DNA of 64,000 nucleotides from an uncultured Collinsella sp. (GTDB lineage: Bacteria; Actinomycetota; Coriobacteriia; Coriobacteriales; Coriobacteriaceae), in assembly GCA_959018755.1 (NCBI GenBank), contig CAUEMA010000003.1, forward strand, positions 124,001 through 188,000. The letters are read 5' to 3'. The position numbers and the translations under genes are program-made. The notes below the pieces were generated by a model. That model worked only from the letters and a program-made list of their open reading frames with translations. It had not been told where the DNA came from and did no database searches. This document shows, piece after piece, positions 34,217 to 43,730 of the stretch (positions are counted from its first letter, which is position 1; each line of letters starts with the position of its first letter).

Positions 34217-36157
34217 CTAATTCTTATCGGAGGCTTCGGCCTCGGCGGACTGTTCGGCGGTTTTCTCGGAATCCGATTCGGAGGTCGAACTCTGGTCGGT
34301 GTTATTGCGAATTGTTTGCGCGTCGATCACCTGACGGGTCTGCTCCTCGTCGATCTGATGGCGGTACTTGGAGATAGTGTCCTGCGCATCGTCGATGCTC
34401 GTCTGCTGAATACCCGCCTTCAGGCGATTTTGCGTGTCTTCGGGCAGGTCGGACAGCTCGATGGTGGTCGTGCTCTCGAGCCAGTGCAGCTTAAGGCCGA
34501 GCGGCTTGCCGGGAATGCCCCGGTAGACCGCGACGGTGTCCTTGTAGGTGCCCAGGTAGTACGAGCTGGTGATACCCGTGTAGGCCCAGATGGCTGCCGC
34601 CAGCACAAAAGCGATGCCCAAGACGGCGGCAATGGTGATGTTGCGGCGGCGGACGCGCTTTGCCTCGCGCATGACGCCATCGTCGACCAGGTCAACGACG
34701 ACCACGGTGACGTTGTCGTGCCCACCGGCGACCAGTGCCGCGTCAACAAGGTTGTCGACGCAAATCTGCGCGGTCGAGGACTGTGTGGCGATGTTTTCGA
34801 TATCGCTATCGGGAATCATGCTCGAAAGGCCGTCCGAGCACAGGATCAGGCGGTCGCCTTCCTCGACATGCAGGGTAAAGTGGTCGGCATACATGGCGGG
34901 ATCCGAGCCCAGGGCGCGGGTGATGACCGAGCGGTTGGGGTGGACGCGCGCCTCGTCTGCCGTAATCTCGCCGGCGTCCACGAGCTCCTCCACATAGGAG
35001 TGGTCGCGGGTCACGCGGATGAGCGTGCCCTCGTGGAGCAGATAGGCGCGCGAGTCGCCCACGTGGGCGATAGCGAGCATGTCGTTTTCGATATAGGCGC
35101 AGGTTGCCGTGCAGCCCATACCGGGCTTGCCAAGCCCGTTGAGCGCGGCTTCGATCACCGCGGCGTTTGCCGCTTCGACGGCTGCCGCCAGTCGTGCGGC
35201 GTCGGCTGCCTGCGGCGCTGTCTTGGCAATGGTCTCGACGGCGATGGAGGAGGCTACCTCGCCGGCGGCATGGCCGCCCATGCCGTCGCATACGCAAAAG
35301 AGCGGCGATTGCACCAGATAGGAGTCTTCGTTATGCGGGCGCACGCAGCCGACATCGGAGCGGGCGCCCCACATGAGCTGCGTGGTCGTGCCGGCGTCGT
35401 AGGTCGAGTCGGTCTCGATGCGCTCGTCGGTCAGCGGCTCAAAACTCATGGTCGAGCCGGGGTCCTTAAGTTTGGCCTCCACGGCGGCAACGTCAATCTC
35501 GGCCGTATCGCCGGGCGAGACGGTGTCGGCATCGTTGCTCGGGTCGTCAACGTTAGGCGTGGTGGGCTCTTCGGTTGTGCGGTAGACAGGCTCGTCGTCT
35601 TGCGGGGCGACGGCTGCGGGCTCGGGCGTCGCGAAGTGCGCGGGCGTGCCGTGGGGCTGGGAGACATCCTCCGTCGTTGCTGCGGGCACGTCTTCGGCCA
35701 CAGACTGCATGGCCTCGGGTGCCGATGCGGCCGCGGGGGAGGGAGCCGCCGCGGACTCCGGTGCAGATGCGGGCTCGGGCGCTGCGGCGGGTACCGGCGC
35801 TACGGGAAACACCGGTGCCGCGGGCTCGGGAGCCGCAAACACCGCGGAGCTCTCGGTAATCGCCGTGGCGACGGGTTCGGCAAAGTGAGCCGGTGCGGGC
35901 GTGTCTTGCGGGACCGCGGGCTGCTCGGCAGCGGCGTGCACACCGATGGGGGCGGTGCCGCCGTCAGCGTTGTCCTCGACATCCTCGTCGTCGGTCAATG
36001 TCGGATATTCTTGCGTCACATGCGAAAGAGGCAGGGAGAACACAGTGTCCTCGGGCTCCACGGGCGCAGGGCCCGCCGGGGCGGCATGAGCCGGCGCGGC
36101 TGCGGGGGCAGCCGACGTCTCGGGCATGTTTGCGGACTTGTTCTCCTCGTCGATCAT
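34217..36157 (-). CDS. pstP: PP2C-type Ser/Thr phosphatase (PstP-like) with long Ala/Pro N-terminus
   Basis: A 646-residue membrane phosphatase that reverses PknB-type phosphorylation. Residues 1-260 are a low-complexity Ala/Pro/Glu extension. The PP2C domain (about 265-510) has the metal-binding motifs RPHNEDS, CDGMGGH, HVGDSRAYL and GGHDNVTV. A transmembrane helix (about 527-547) and a short outer domain with a Ser/Glu-rich tail follow. The start overlaps the fhaB-like stop by 4 nt, and the next gene begins 16 bp after the stop. The N-terminal extension is unusual compared with the mycobacterial PstP, which starts directly with the catalytic domain. Confidence 0.93.
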   Translation of the reverse strand: MIDEENKSANMPETSAAPAAAPAHAAPAGPAPVEPEDTVFSLPLSHVTQEYPTLTDDEDVEDNADGGTAPIGVHAAAEQPAVPQDTPAPAHFAEPVATAITESSAVFAAPEPAAPVFPVAPVPAAAPEPASAPESAAAPSPAAASAPEAMQSVAEDVPAATTEDVSQPHGTPAHFATPEPAAVAPQDDEPVYRTTEEPTTPNVDDPSNDADTVSPGDTAEIDVAAVEAKLKDPGSTMSFEPLTDERIETDSTYDAGTTTQLMWGARSDVGCVRPHNEDSYLVQSPLFCVCDGMGGHAAGEVASSIAVETIAKTAPQAADAARLAAAVEAANAAVIEAALNGLGKPGMGCTATCAYIENDMLAIAHVGDSRAYLLHEGTLIRVTRDHSYVEELVDAGEITADEARVHPNRSVITRALGSDPAMYADHFTLHVEEGDRLILCSDGLSSMIPDSDIENIATQSSTAQICVDNLVDAALVAGGHDNVTVVVVDLVDDGVMREAKRVRRRNITIAAVLGIAFVLAAAIWAYTGITSSYYLGTYKDTVAVYRGIPGKPLGLKLHWLESTTTIELSDLPEDTQNRLKAGIQQTSIDDAQDTISKYRHQIDEEQTRQVIDAQTIRNNTDQSSTSESDSEKTAEQSAEAEASDKN

Positions 36158-36570
36158 CGACGGTTCACCTTCATGACCACGTCGCCAATCTGGACTTCGT
36201 CGCCCTCACGCAGCGTCGCGGGCTCCACGAGCTGGCGGCCGTTGACGAGCGTGCCGTTAAGCGAGTTGAGGTCCTCGATGATGAGCGCCGGGCCCTGCAG
36301 CGAAAAGCGCGCATGCGAGGCCGAGACGAACGGTTCGTTGATGCAGATGTCCGAAGATGGCGAGCGACCGACGATGACGGGGCCGAGCATGTCTACGTGG
36401 ATGCCGCGGATACCGCGCGGACCCTTGTCCACATCAATCGTCCAGATAGCCGAGTCGCGGCGCTGCCCGCGCACAAGTCCCACGCCGGTCTTCATGACGG
36501 CGAACAGGAAGATATAGAGCAGGGCGACCAAGACGATGCGGCCTGCAAAAAGGACGATATCGATGTTCAT
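36154..36570 (-). CDS. fhaB: FHA domain protein with N-terminal membrane helix (FhaB-like)
   Basis: A 138-residue protein: one transmembrane helix (about 6-28) and a cytoplasmic FHA domain that binds phosphothreonine (GPVIVGRSPSSDICI, SASHARF, LNSLNGTLVNG). In mycobacteria FhaB/FipA links PknA/PknB to septum assembly. It lies 6 bp after the fhaA-like gene and overlaps the phosphatase gene by 4 nt. Confidence 0.92.
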   Translation of the reverse strand: MNIDIVLFAGRIVLVALLYIFLFAVMKTGVGLVRGQRRDSAIWTIDVDKGPRGIRGIHVDMLGPVIVGRSPSSDICINEPFVSASHARFSLQGPALIIEDLNSLNGTLVNGRQLVEPATLREGDEVQIGDVVMKVNRR

Positions 36571-36576
36571 AAGCGA

Positions 36577-37590
36577 CTATTCCCTAAATTCAAAGGTACT
36601 CAGGCCAAACGTCAGCAGATCGCCGTTGCGCAGTGGGCAGCGCGTAATGCGGCGGTTGTTGACGAGCGTGCCGTTGGTGGAATTGAGGTCCTCGATCGAC
36701 CAATCCGAGCCCGTAAAGGTGAGCTGGGCGTGGCGGCGCGACACGTTGGGGTCGCGCAGGGCAATGTCGGAAACTGAGCGCTCGCGACCGATGGTCACCT
36801 GTGCGGAGGTGATGCTATGGCTCTCGCCGCTCACGACGTCGACGAGCTGGGCGAGCGGGCGCTGCGGGGCGTGAGTGCTCGCCATGTTGGAGGCGATGCC
36901 GGCTGCGGCGCCTAGGCCCACGGCGGCACCGGTCGCGGCGGCTCCGCCCATGCCGGCAAGCGCGTCGCGCGAGACGGTCTGCGGCACCGGGATGGGTGCT
37001 GCGGCGGGGTCGGGGACGCTAGGCGCGAAGGGGTCTGCCACGGCAAGCGGGTCGGGAGCGGCGGCGCGAGGCGTCGGCTGTTGCTGGGGCATGGCGGCGG
37101 GGCGCTGCTGCTGCGGGGCAGCAAACTGCTGCTGGCCGGCGCGCGGGGCGCTGGCGGCACGGCTTGCCGCGGAGTTGTTCTGGCCCAGGCCGTTTTGATA
37201 GGCGCGCTCTTCTTCGTACAAGCGGCCGAGCGTGGGGGCATCGACGTTCTCGGCAAAGACCGAGAACTTGCCGGCGCGCAGCTGCGGATCGATCATAAAG
37301 CGCACGAGGGGCTCGCCGACAAAGACATAGCGGCGCTTTTCGGCCTGCGCCTTCACAAACTCGCGGACCTCGCGCGAAAGCTCGGGGTAGAACGGGGCGA
37401 GCATGGGATCGTCGTCGGCGGCGATAAGGATGGTATAGAGTGCCGGCGCCGTGTTGACGCCGTTAATCACCAGAGTCTGATCCTCCATGTCGCGAGCGGC
37501 CTGCTTAGCAAGCTTCTTAAAGGAGAACGGGGCACGGGTGGCACCGAAGATGCCGGCCACGTGGTCCTCGAAGATGTTCAGGAAGTTCAC
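36577..37590 (-). CDS. fhaA: DUF3662 and FHA domain protein (FhaA-like)
   Basis: A 337-residue cytoplasmic protein. Residues 1-125 match the DUF3662 domain of FhaA (FEDHVAGIFG, FKKLAKQAARDMEDQ, YTILIAADD); a Gln/Ala/Pro-rich disordered linker follows (about 140-245); the C-terminal FHA domain has ITIGRERSVSDIAL (seen as VTIGRERS), SRRHAQL and LNSTNGTLVNN. FhaA binds phosphorylated MviN and regulates peptidoglycan synthesis in mycobacteria. The start is a GTG that overlaps the upstream kinase stop (GTGA). Confidence 0.92.
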   Translation of the reverse strand: MNFLNIFEDHVAGIFGATRAPFSFKKLAKQAARDMEDQTLVINGVNTAPALYTILIAADDDPMLAPFYPELSREVREFVKAQAEKRRYVFVGEPLVRFMIDPQLRAGKFSVFAENVDAPTLGRLYEEERAYQNGLGQNNSAASRAASAPRAGQQQFAAPQQQRPAAMPQQQPTPRAAAPDPLAVADPFAPSVPDPAAAPIPVPQTVSRDALAGMGGAAATGAAVGLGAAAGIASNMASTHAPQRPLAQLVDVVSGESHSITSAQVTIGRERSVSDIALRDPNVSRRHAQLTFTGSDWSIEDLNSTNGTLVNNRRITRCPLRNGDLLTFGLSTFEFRE

Positions 37591-39440
37591 GAAAGATCAC
37601 TCTCCGTATAGGTTCTTTGGTATCCGAGCAAATATAGGCATATCCCAACGATTATAGAGGATAGGGTTCCCGCAACCGCCGCCTTGGCGACGACCGCGGC
37701 TGCAAGGCTGGCAATTTCCATATGGTGTGCAAGACAGGACGCCGCTGCGCAGCCGATGCCGGTGACAGCGATGGCGGCGATTGCGGCAAGGTTTGAGCCC
37801 TGATCGGCACGCTTGGCATGGGCATTGAGCAGCGCAGATGACGCCGCGGCAGTTGCCGCGACCAGCACAAAGGCAGCCCAAAGGAGCGGGTCTCCCAGCG
37901 CTGCGGCAACGTTACCGAGCCCCAGCACGCCTCCGGCTGAAAGCGCGACCGTGGCCAGACGGGCAAAAAGCGCGCCCATGCCCGTTGCCGCGGCGGCGCT
38001 TGCCGGGCCGAGCCAAAATGACGCGACGCCGGCGGCGACCCCAGCTGCCAGGAAGGTATTGCCGGTCAGACAGCCAAGCGCGAGTGCACAGGTGAGCGCG
38101 GCGCTCGCGGCAGCCTCGGTACGACCCCAGGCGATCCACCAACCGGACATGGCGGCGGCAAAGATCACCGCGACGGGCAGCATCGACAGGATGCCCTGTG
38201 CCTGCATGGTGGCGTTGGCCATGAGCACCAAAAAGCCCACAGCCGAGATGGCCGAGCCGATCTGGGGGGCCAGGCCAGCCGCCGCTCCGATCGCGATAGC
38301 CGCAATGACCAGGCCGGGAAGCGCCGCGACCCCGGCCGTTTGCATCAACAAAAAGCTAAAGGTGCCGCACGTTAGCGCCGAGATAGTGCGCATGGTGTAG
38401 TCGCGCGCATGGCTCCAGCGCGTGCCCGCCCAGCCGAGTGCGGGGTCGACCTCGATGGCGTCGTCCTCGTAGTGCGACGGCTCGATATCGTCGAGCTCCT
38501 GCTCGTCATCCGAAAGCTCGCCAACCATTTGCTCCAGGCTGCGACGGCCTTCGCGCACGCTGCCCAGACCGGCAAGGAGCTGGTCGCAAAATGCCTCGAT
38601 GCTGTTGGGGCGGTCCTGCGGCATGGGGGAGAGCGCGCTCATGAGCGCGGCCTCGGCTCCCGGGGGGAAGTGTGGTATCAGCTCGCTGGGATAGGTGGCG
38701 CCGCCGATGATGCGGTCGAGCGAGTCGGCGGGCGTAGCCGCCATAAAGGGGGCGCTGCCGCACAGGCTCTCGTAGATCACACAGGCGAGGGCAAAGACAT
38801 CGGCGCGCTCATCGACCGTGCCGGTCTCGATATCGAGCTGCTCGGGCGGCATGTAGCCGATGGTGCCGCCGCGCGAGCCGCCAAAGCCACCGGCGGACGA
38901 CAGCCGCGCCATGCCAAAGTCGGTGAGCTTTACATTGCCCGAGTGGTCGATGAGCACGTTGGCGGGCTTAATGTCCAGGTGGAGTACGCCATTACTATGG
39001 GCGAAGGTGAGCGCCTGGCCCAGGGCATCGGCAATGGCCGCGGCCTCGTCAAAGGTAAGTGAGTGGCCGTCCACGCGATGCAAAAATTCGGCCAGCGACA
39101 TGCCATCGACATATTCCATAACCAGGTAGGCATAGGCTGTGTCGTGCGTAAAGTCGATGACCTGCACGATATTGGGATGTTGAAGCATGGCGGCGGTGTG
39201 CGCCTCGCGCAGGACATCCATGATGTCGCTGGCGGGCATGCCGGCACCGTTGATAAGGGGGATACGCTTAATGGCGACGCGGCGGCGCAGGTGCGTGTCG
39301 CGGCAGATCTCGATGGAGCCAAAACCGCCGGTCGCAAGTGTCTCGAGCGGCTGGTACCGCTTGAGCAGCTCGCGAGAGCTGGTGCCCTCCAAAGGAACGT
39401 CCGGCGAGAACCGGGCGGTATGTTGCGAGAAAAGCGGCAT
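37587..39440 (-). CDS. Polytopic Ser/Thr protein kinase with non-RD catalytic loop
   Basis: A 617-residue membrane kinase and first gene of the envelope-signalling operon. The kinase domain (about 27-285) has Gly-loop LATGGFGSIEI, the Lys in VAIKRIP, DFGMA and an APE-like MPPEQ. The catalytic loop reads LHLDIKPAN, so the Arg of HRD is replaced by Leu; such kinases need no activation-loop phosphate in other groups. After an acidic linker, about eight short hydrophobic helices fill 355-605. I use the ATG at 39440, with GAGGG 6 nt upstream; a TTG six bases earlier overlaps that site. It takes the place of pknA. Confidence 0.88.
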   Translation of the reverse strand: MPLFSQHTARFSPDVPLEGTSSRELLKRYQPLETLATGGFGSIEICRDTHLRRRVAIKRIPLINGAGMPASDIMDVLREAHTAAMLQHPNIVQVIDFTHDTAYAYLVMEYVDGMSLAEFLHRVDGHSLTFDEAAAIADALGQALTFAHSNGVLHLDIKPANVLIDHSGNVKLTDFGMARLSSAGGFGGSRGGTIGYMPPEQLDIETGTVDERADVFALACVIYESLCGSAPFMAATPADSLDRIIGGATYPSELIPHFPPGAEAALMSALSPMPQDRPNSIEAFCDQLLAGLGSVREGRRSLEQMVGELSDDEQELDDIEPSHYEDDAIEVDPALGWAGTRWSHARDYTMRTISALTCGTFSFLLMQTAGVAALPGLVIAAIAIGAAAGLAPQIGSAISAVGFLVLMANATMQAQGILSMLPVAVIFAAAMSGWWIAWGRTEAAASAALTCALALGCLTGNTFLAAGVAAGVASFWLGPASAAAATGMGALFARLATVALSAGGVLGLGNVAAALGDPLLWAAFVLVAATAAASSALLNAHAKRADQGSNLAAIAAIAVTGIGCAAASCLAHHMEIASLAAAVVAKAAVAGTLSSIIVGICLYLLGYQRTYTESDLS

Positions 39441-39584
39441 GGCCAACCCTCGTGCGTTTAAAGTTCGTTTGCGAGCGGCGGGCGCGGAGCCGAGCCGTTC
39501 GCGGTGGCATAGATGCTGCTAGTGTAGCACGCTCGGGCGGATGGCGAGGATAAGGGGATGCGAGGCTGCCTGTCTGGCTTGCCC

Positions 39585-40301
39585 TTAGCGCTTCTTCTTG
39601 TTCTTCTTCTGCTTGCGCTGCTTGCCCTTGGTCTCCTGGGGCTTGTCGCCCTGTTTGGCCTCGGCGGCGGCCTTCTCGGCCTTCATTTTCTTCTTCTTGG
39701 TCTCGATGCGGAGTTTTTTGTTGATACGGGCCTTGAGGAAGGAGCCAAACTGTTCGGCATCGCCACGGACGAAGGTGTCCTTGGGGATCGTCACGCCCTG
39801 GTCGGCGAACATGGCCACAAAGATGCGCTCGCCGTCGAGTACGTGGTCGAGCTTGTCAAACGGGAAGAACTGCGACTTGCCGCTCTTGCCCCAAACCATC
39901 AGGCCGTCCTCGTTGGCGGCGACGCGGCGATAGCGGCCACCCATGGACTCGTCGGCCTCGACGGCGTCGATAAAGTCGCGGGCTAGCGTGTGGTGCAGGT
40001 TCTTGCTCCACCAGGCCAAAAAGGCGCCGAACACGATCAGCACGACGCCGAACTTGATCCAGCTGCCGCCGGCCACCAACATGCCGACGCCGATGAGCGC
40101 GGCAATCGCGGCGGCGACGTACAGGGAGCCACGGCGCCTGGGCGAGGCGACCAGGCGCGCAAAGTCGGTGACCAGGTCGTTTTCGTACTGGTACTCGTTG
40201 AGGTACAGGATGCCGTCGTCGGCCGCGGCCTGCTCCTCGAGCGCGACCTCGACCTGGTCGGCTGCTTCGGAGGGAACGAGGTTGCTCTCTGCGTCTGCCA
40301 T
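39585..40301 (-). CDS. YcxB-like membrane protein with Lys-rich tail
   Basis: A 238-residue protein: an acidic N-terminus, YLNEYQYENDLVTDF, two transmembrane helices (about 60-78 and 82-98) and a YcxB-like C-terminal domain (RRVAANEDGLMVWGKSGKSQFFPFDKLDHVLDGERIFV seen in parts as GLMVWGKSGKSQFF). The last 45 residues are a Lys/Glu-rich tail ending KKNKKKR, probably RNA- or membrane-facing. The function of YcxB proteins is unknown. It is divergent from dnaX. Confidence 0.75.
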   Translation of the reverse strand: MADAESNLVPSEAADQVEVALEEQAAADDGILYLNEYQYENDLVTDFARLVASPRRRGSLYVAAAIAALIGVGMLVAGGSWIKFGVVLIVFGAFLAWWSKNLHHTLARDFIDAVEADESMGGRYRRVAANEDGLMVWGKSGKSQFFPFDKLDHVLDGERIFVAMFADQGVTIPKDTFVRGDAEQFGSFLKARINKKLRIETKKKKMKAEKAAAEAKQGDKPQETKGKQRKQKKNKKKR

Positions 40302-40416
40302 GCTCTTTAGACTCCTATCGCGGCGGGCTCGCCGTACGGGTTATTATGAATGCAGTATGCCGTGCGACCGCATGGCCGTCGCGGCAACAAATCTCAGTAT
40401 ACCCGGGGGAGCACCC

Positions 40417-42897
40417 ATGGAATCGTTGTACCGAAAGTATCGCCCGCTCACCTTTGACTCCGTGGTGGGCCAGCAGCATATCGTCTCGACGCTCGAGCAC
40501 GCCATCACCGAGGGGCGCCTGTCCCACGCGTACCTGTTCTGCGGACCGCGCGGCACGGGCAAGACCACCATGGCGCGCATTCTGGCCAAGGCGCTGCTGT
40601 GCCGCAATGCCGAGGCGGCGCGCGCCGAGGGTGCAAGCGGCTGCATGCCCGACGGTACTTGCGAGGAGTGCGAGCTCATTGCCGAGGGTAACCACCCCGA
40701 TGTCTACGAGCTCGATGCCGCCTCCCGCACGGGCGTGGACAATGTGCGCGAGGAGATCATCAACTCCGTCAACTTTGCCCCGGTGCGCGGCAAGTACAAG
40801 ATCTATATCATCGACGAGGTCCACATGCTCACGACGGCGGCGTTCAACGCGCTGCTCAAGACGCTTGAGGAGCCGCCGGCGCACGTGATCTTTGTGCTGT
40901 GCACCACCGACCCGCAAAAGATTCTGGAGACCATCCTCTCGCGCTGCCAGCGCTTCGATTTCCACCGTATCGGCAACGAGGATATCGAGCATCGCCTGGC
41001 ATACGTGTGCGAGCAGGAGGGCTTCGATTACGACGACGAGGCGCTGGCTATCGTGGCGCGCCATGCAAAGGGCGGCATGCGCGACGCGTTGTCCACGCTG
41101 GAGCAGCTGAGCGTCTTTGGCAACGGTTCTGTGCATGCGGACGACGCCCGCTCGCTTTTAGGCGAGGTTTCGGACCAGATTCTGGGCGAGTTTTCCCGCG
41201 CCATTGCCGATCGCGATGTTGCCGAGCTGTATGGGCTTATTCGCGCGCAGGTCGAGGAAGGTAACGATCTGCTGGAACTGACGCGCGACCTGGTGGCGCA
41301 CGTGCGCGACGTGTATGTTGCCTGCGTTGCCGGTGCCCGTGCCGAGTTGTTTGAGGGCGGCTCCGAGCAGGCCGAGGCGCTTGCTGCCGAGGCCGCTGCC
41401 TTTGGCGAGCATCCTGCCGACCGCCTGGCTCGTGTGCTGACAGTGCTCGACGATGCCGCACTGGAGATGAGGGGCGCGAGCGACGTGCGCCTGGTGCTCG
41501 AGATTGCCTGCACGCGTCTGGCTCGTCCCGAGGCTGATTTAACGATTGAGGCATTGGCCGAGCGCGTGGCACGCCTGGAGGCCATGGTTGCCAACGCCGC
41601 CGTGCCGGCGAGCGTGGCTGCTGCTCAGGCCGCCGCGCCTGCAGCATCCGTACCCGCTGCTGCCCAACAGCCGACGCTCATTTCGGGCGCCCGCGCTGCC
41701 GCCCCGGCGGCATCCGCTGCCCCCGCTGTTACGTCCGCGCGCCAGGGCGGTATGCCTTGGGACCGTGGTGCTGCCGCTCCGACGGCTCAGCCTGCGCCCC
41801 GTTCTGCGTCCATGTCAGCTTCCAAGCCTGCAGCGCCTGCACCTCAGCCTGCGCCGGCTCCGACGCCTCAGCCCGTTGCGGCCCCCGCGCCTGCCACCGC
41901 TCCGGCACCTAAGCCCCAGTCCAACAACGCCGCCCAGGTTGCCGCCGCCGGTGCCGCCGAGACGCCCGCGGTCGAGGATGCCGGAGAGCTGCAGCGCAAA
42001 TGGGCCGAGGTTGTCGAGCGTGTCAAGGCGCGTCAGGCTTCCTACGCAGGGCTTTTGCTCAACGCCCGCGCCACGGCCGACGACGGCTCCAAGCTCACGG
42101 TCTCGTTCCCCGCGGGTTCGACTTTTGCCATTAAGATGCTCGGTCGCGCTGATACGCAGTCGGTGGTCCTACCGACGGTCTGCGCGGTCTTCGGTCGTCG
42201 TACCGTCGACTATGTCCTGGATGGGGGTGGCACGCCGGCTCCTCAACATGAGGAGCATTCTCCATCTGCACGGGCTGCGGCATCTGCGGACCCGCAACCC
42301 GTGTCCTCGGCGGCCCCTGTATCCTCGAGCGCCAGCGCGCCGCAGCAGCAAGCGGCACCGGTAACGGCATCGACCCCGTTGGCGCCTAAGCCCGCGGCGC
42401 CCAAACCGGCTGCTCCGACACCCGCGCCCAAGCCCGTCTCGCCCGCGCCCAAGTCGTCTGACCTGGGCAAAGCCCCCTGGCTACGCTCCGACAACCCCGC
42501 CGGTGCTCCTGCCACGGGTAAGCTCCCGACCGAGCCCGCACCCCGTGCGCCCGAGCGCTCGGCTGCCCCCAAGGCTCAGCCTGTCGCGCAGTCCGCGCCG
42601 TGGGAATCCGAGCAGGTGCCCTACGACGACGCCATGGTCGGCGGCTTTGCCGGCGATGCGAGCGGGGACGATCTTCCTCCGTTCGACGTGCCTGCCGCGG
42701 CGTCCGCGCCCAGGCCCGCTGCGGCTGCCGCCAAAGAGGAGGACGCTCCTGCAGCTCCCCGGGAGTCCAACCCCGGCGCGGGCAGCCCCTTCGGCCACCA
42801 GGGCGCAGCCCCGAGCATCCCGCAGACCGAGGACGAGGCCAAAGACCTCATCCGCAGCGTCTTCGGGCAGGCCACCATCTTCAAACCGGTGGAGTAA
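40417..42897 (+). CDS. dnaX: DNA polymerase III subunit gamma/tau
   Basis: An 826-residue clamp-loader subunit. AAA+ domain: MESLYRKYRP start, Walker A GPRGTGKT near 43-50, the four-Cys zinc loop (CRNAEAARAEGASGCMPDG, then CEEC), DEVHMLT and the sensor-like SRCQRFDF. A long Ala/Pro-rich part (about 400-780) follows, with a tau-like insert LQRKWAEVVERVKARQASYAGLL near 527. The ATG at 40417 has GGGGGAG 6 nt upstream; longer in-frame extensions upstream are not coding-like. First of the dnaX-ybaB-recR group, here interrupted by a small opposite-strand gene. Confidence 0.95.
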   Translation: MESLYRKYRPLTFDSVVGQQHIVSTLEHAITEGRLSHAYLFCGPRGTGKTTMARILAKALLCRNAEAARAEGASGCMPDGTCEECELIAEGNHPDVYELDAASRTGVDNVREEIINSVNFAPVRGKYKIYIIDEVHMLTTAAFNALLKTLEEPPAHVIFVLCTTDPQKILETILSRCQRFDFHRIGNEDIEHRLAYVCEQEGFDYDDEALAIVARHAKGGMRDALSTLEQLSVFGNGSVHADDARSLLGEVSDQILGEFSRAIADRDVAELYGLIRAQVEEGNDLLELTRDLVAHVRDVYVACVAGARAELFEGGSEQAEALAAEAAAFGEHPADRLARVLTVLDDAALEMRGASDVRLVLEIACTRLARPEADLTIEALAERVARLEAMVANAAVPASVAAAQAAAPAASVPAAAQQPTLISGARAAAPAASAAPAVTSARQGGMPWDRGAAAPTAQPAPRSASMSASKPAAPAPQPAPAPTPQPVAAPAPATAPAPKPQSNNAAQVAAAGAAETPAVEDAGELQRKWAEVVERVKARQASYAGLLLNARATADDGSKLTVSFPAGSTFAIKMLGRADTQSVVLPTVCAVFGRRTVDYVLDGGGTPAPQHEEHSPSARAAASADPQPVSSAAPVSSSASAPQQQAAPVTASTPLAPKPAAPKPAAPTPAPKPVSPAPKSSDLGKAPWLRSDNPAGAPATGKLPTEPAPRAPERSAAPKAQPVAQSAPWESEQVPYDDAMVGGFAGDASGDDLPPFDVPAAASAPRPAAAAAKEEDAPAAPRESNPGAGSPFGHQGAAPSIPQTEDEAKDLIRSVFGQATIFKPVE

Positions 42898-42918
42898 CCG
42901 TGCGGGCGGGTATGCTGC

Positions 42919-43392
42919 TCAAGAAGAGGTCTCTTTGTCCGGGCGCATCTGTATTTCGGACATGTGCAACGTGGTGCCGCGTATATCGCATTCGAGCAGA
43001 CAAGTGCATGACGGTCGGCCTAGGATGCTGAGGTCGATACGATACGTCGCATGGCTGTCCGTGTATTCGACTTGCTCGGCGTTGACGGTTGCTCCGATTG
43101 TCGATAAAGAGCCCGGTTCGGCATCGACAATCTTGAAGTCCTTTATCTTGACCTTGAACTCTTGGTAGAGGGACGGGCTGTTGTAGTAAACGGTTCGGGT
43201 TCCGTCGGTGCACTCATCGGTCGCTTCCCATTTGACGGTGGGCTGGTCCGAGTTGGCTATCAGCAGTTCTGCTCCAAAGGCTATAGCATGGGTGATGACA
43301 ACCAGCAATGCCCAGCCGACAAAGAGATAGAGAACCACATATGCGACGGGGTGTTTTGAGCGGATGTTTTGGAGCGCGTCGGGGACATTCAT
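42919..43392 (-). CDS. Small membrane-anchored hypothetical protein
   Basis: A 157-residue protein with an N-terminal helix (about 17-42, YVVLYLFVGWALLVVITHAIAF in part) and a beta-rich outer domain with four Cys (DECTDG, SCTCLLECDI). GGAGGTG lies 4 nt before the ATG. It sits between dnaX and ybaB on the opposite strand, with lower GC than either, so it is probably an insertion into the group. I recognise no family. Confidence 0.7.
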   Translation of the reverse strand: MNVPDALQNIRSKHPVAYVVLYLFVGWALLVVITHAIAFGAELLIANSDQPTVKWEATDECTDGTRTVYYNSPSLYQEFKVKIKDFKIVDAEPGSLSTIGATVNAEQVEYTDSHATYRIDLSILGRPSCTCLLECDIRGTTLHMSEIQMRPDKETSS

Positions 43393-43534
43393 GGGGCACC
43401 TCCAAATTGCTATCTATGACAATCAAATTATACCCTGCCGCCATGTGCGCCGCCTCGAGCAGCGGTTCGGCATTTAGCTATTTAGTGGCGCACATGAAAT
43501 GCCGGATTCGGCTCTACTAGATTGAGTGTGCGAT

Positions 43535-43569
43535 ATTATGCAACCTTGCATAATTCGACCTTGCATAAT
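43535..43569. repeat. Palindrome ATTATGCAA-CC-TTGCATAAT with third half-site
   Basis: ATTATGCAACCTTGCATAAT (43535-43554) is a perfect palindrome with a 2-bp centre, and a third CCTTGCATAAT begins at 43559. It lies about 160 bp upstream of ybaB and resembles a dimer-binding operator. Otherwise 43393-43730 has no gene. Confidence 0.4.
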
Positions 43570-43730
43570 CTTGGGGGCGCATCACGCTCCAGGACATGTA
43601 TATCGACTGAGGTAGTGTGTCCGCCCCGCTTGCTTGCCCCGCGCCGTGGTACGATTTTTGAGTTTGAAAGTCCTGCCGTGCTCCGGCTGCCCTTGCAGCT
43701 TGTCGCGCGGCCGCACGTAAAGGAGCCATC

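Noticed and set aside
40417..42897. Looked for a programmed frameshift site in dnaX for a short gamma form
   Set aside because: No A-AAA-AAG slippery run is visible in the GC-rich linker region.
43393..43730. Searched for a signal recognition particle RNA between dnaX and ybaB
   Set aside because: No GNAR tetraloop hairpin with the conserved SRP core was found.
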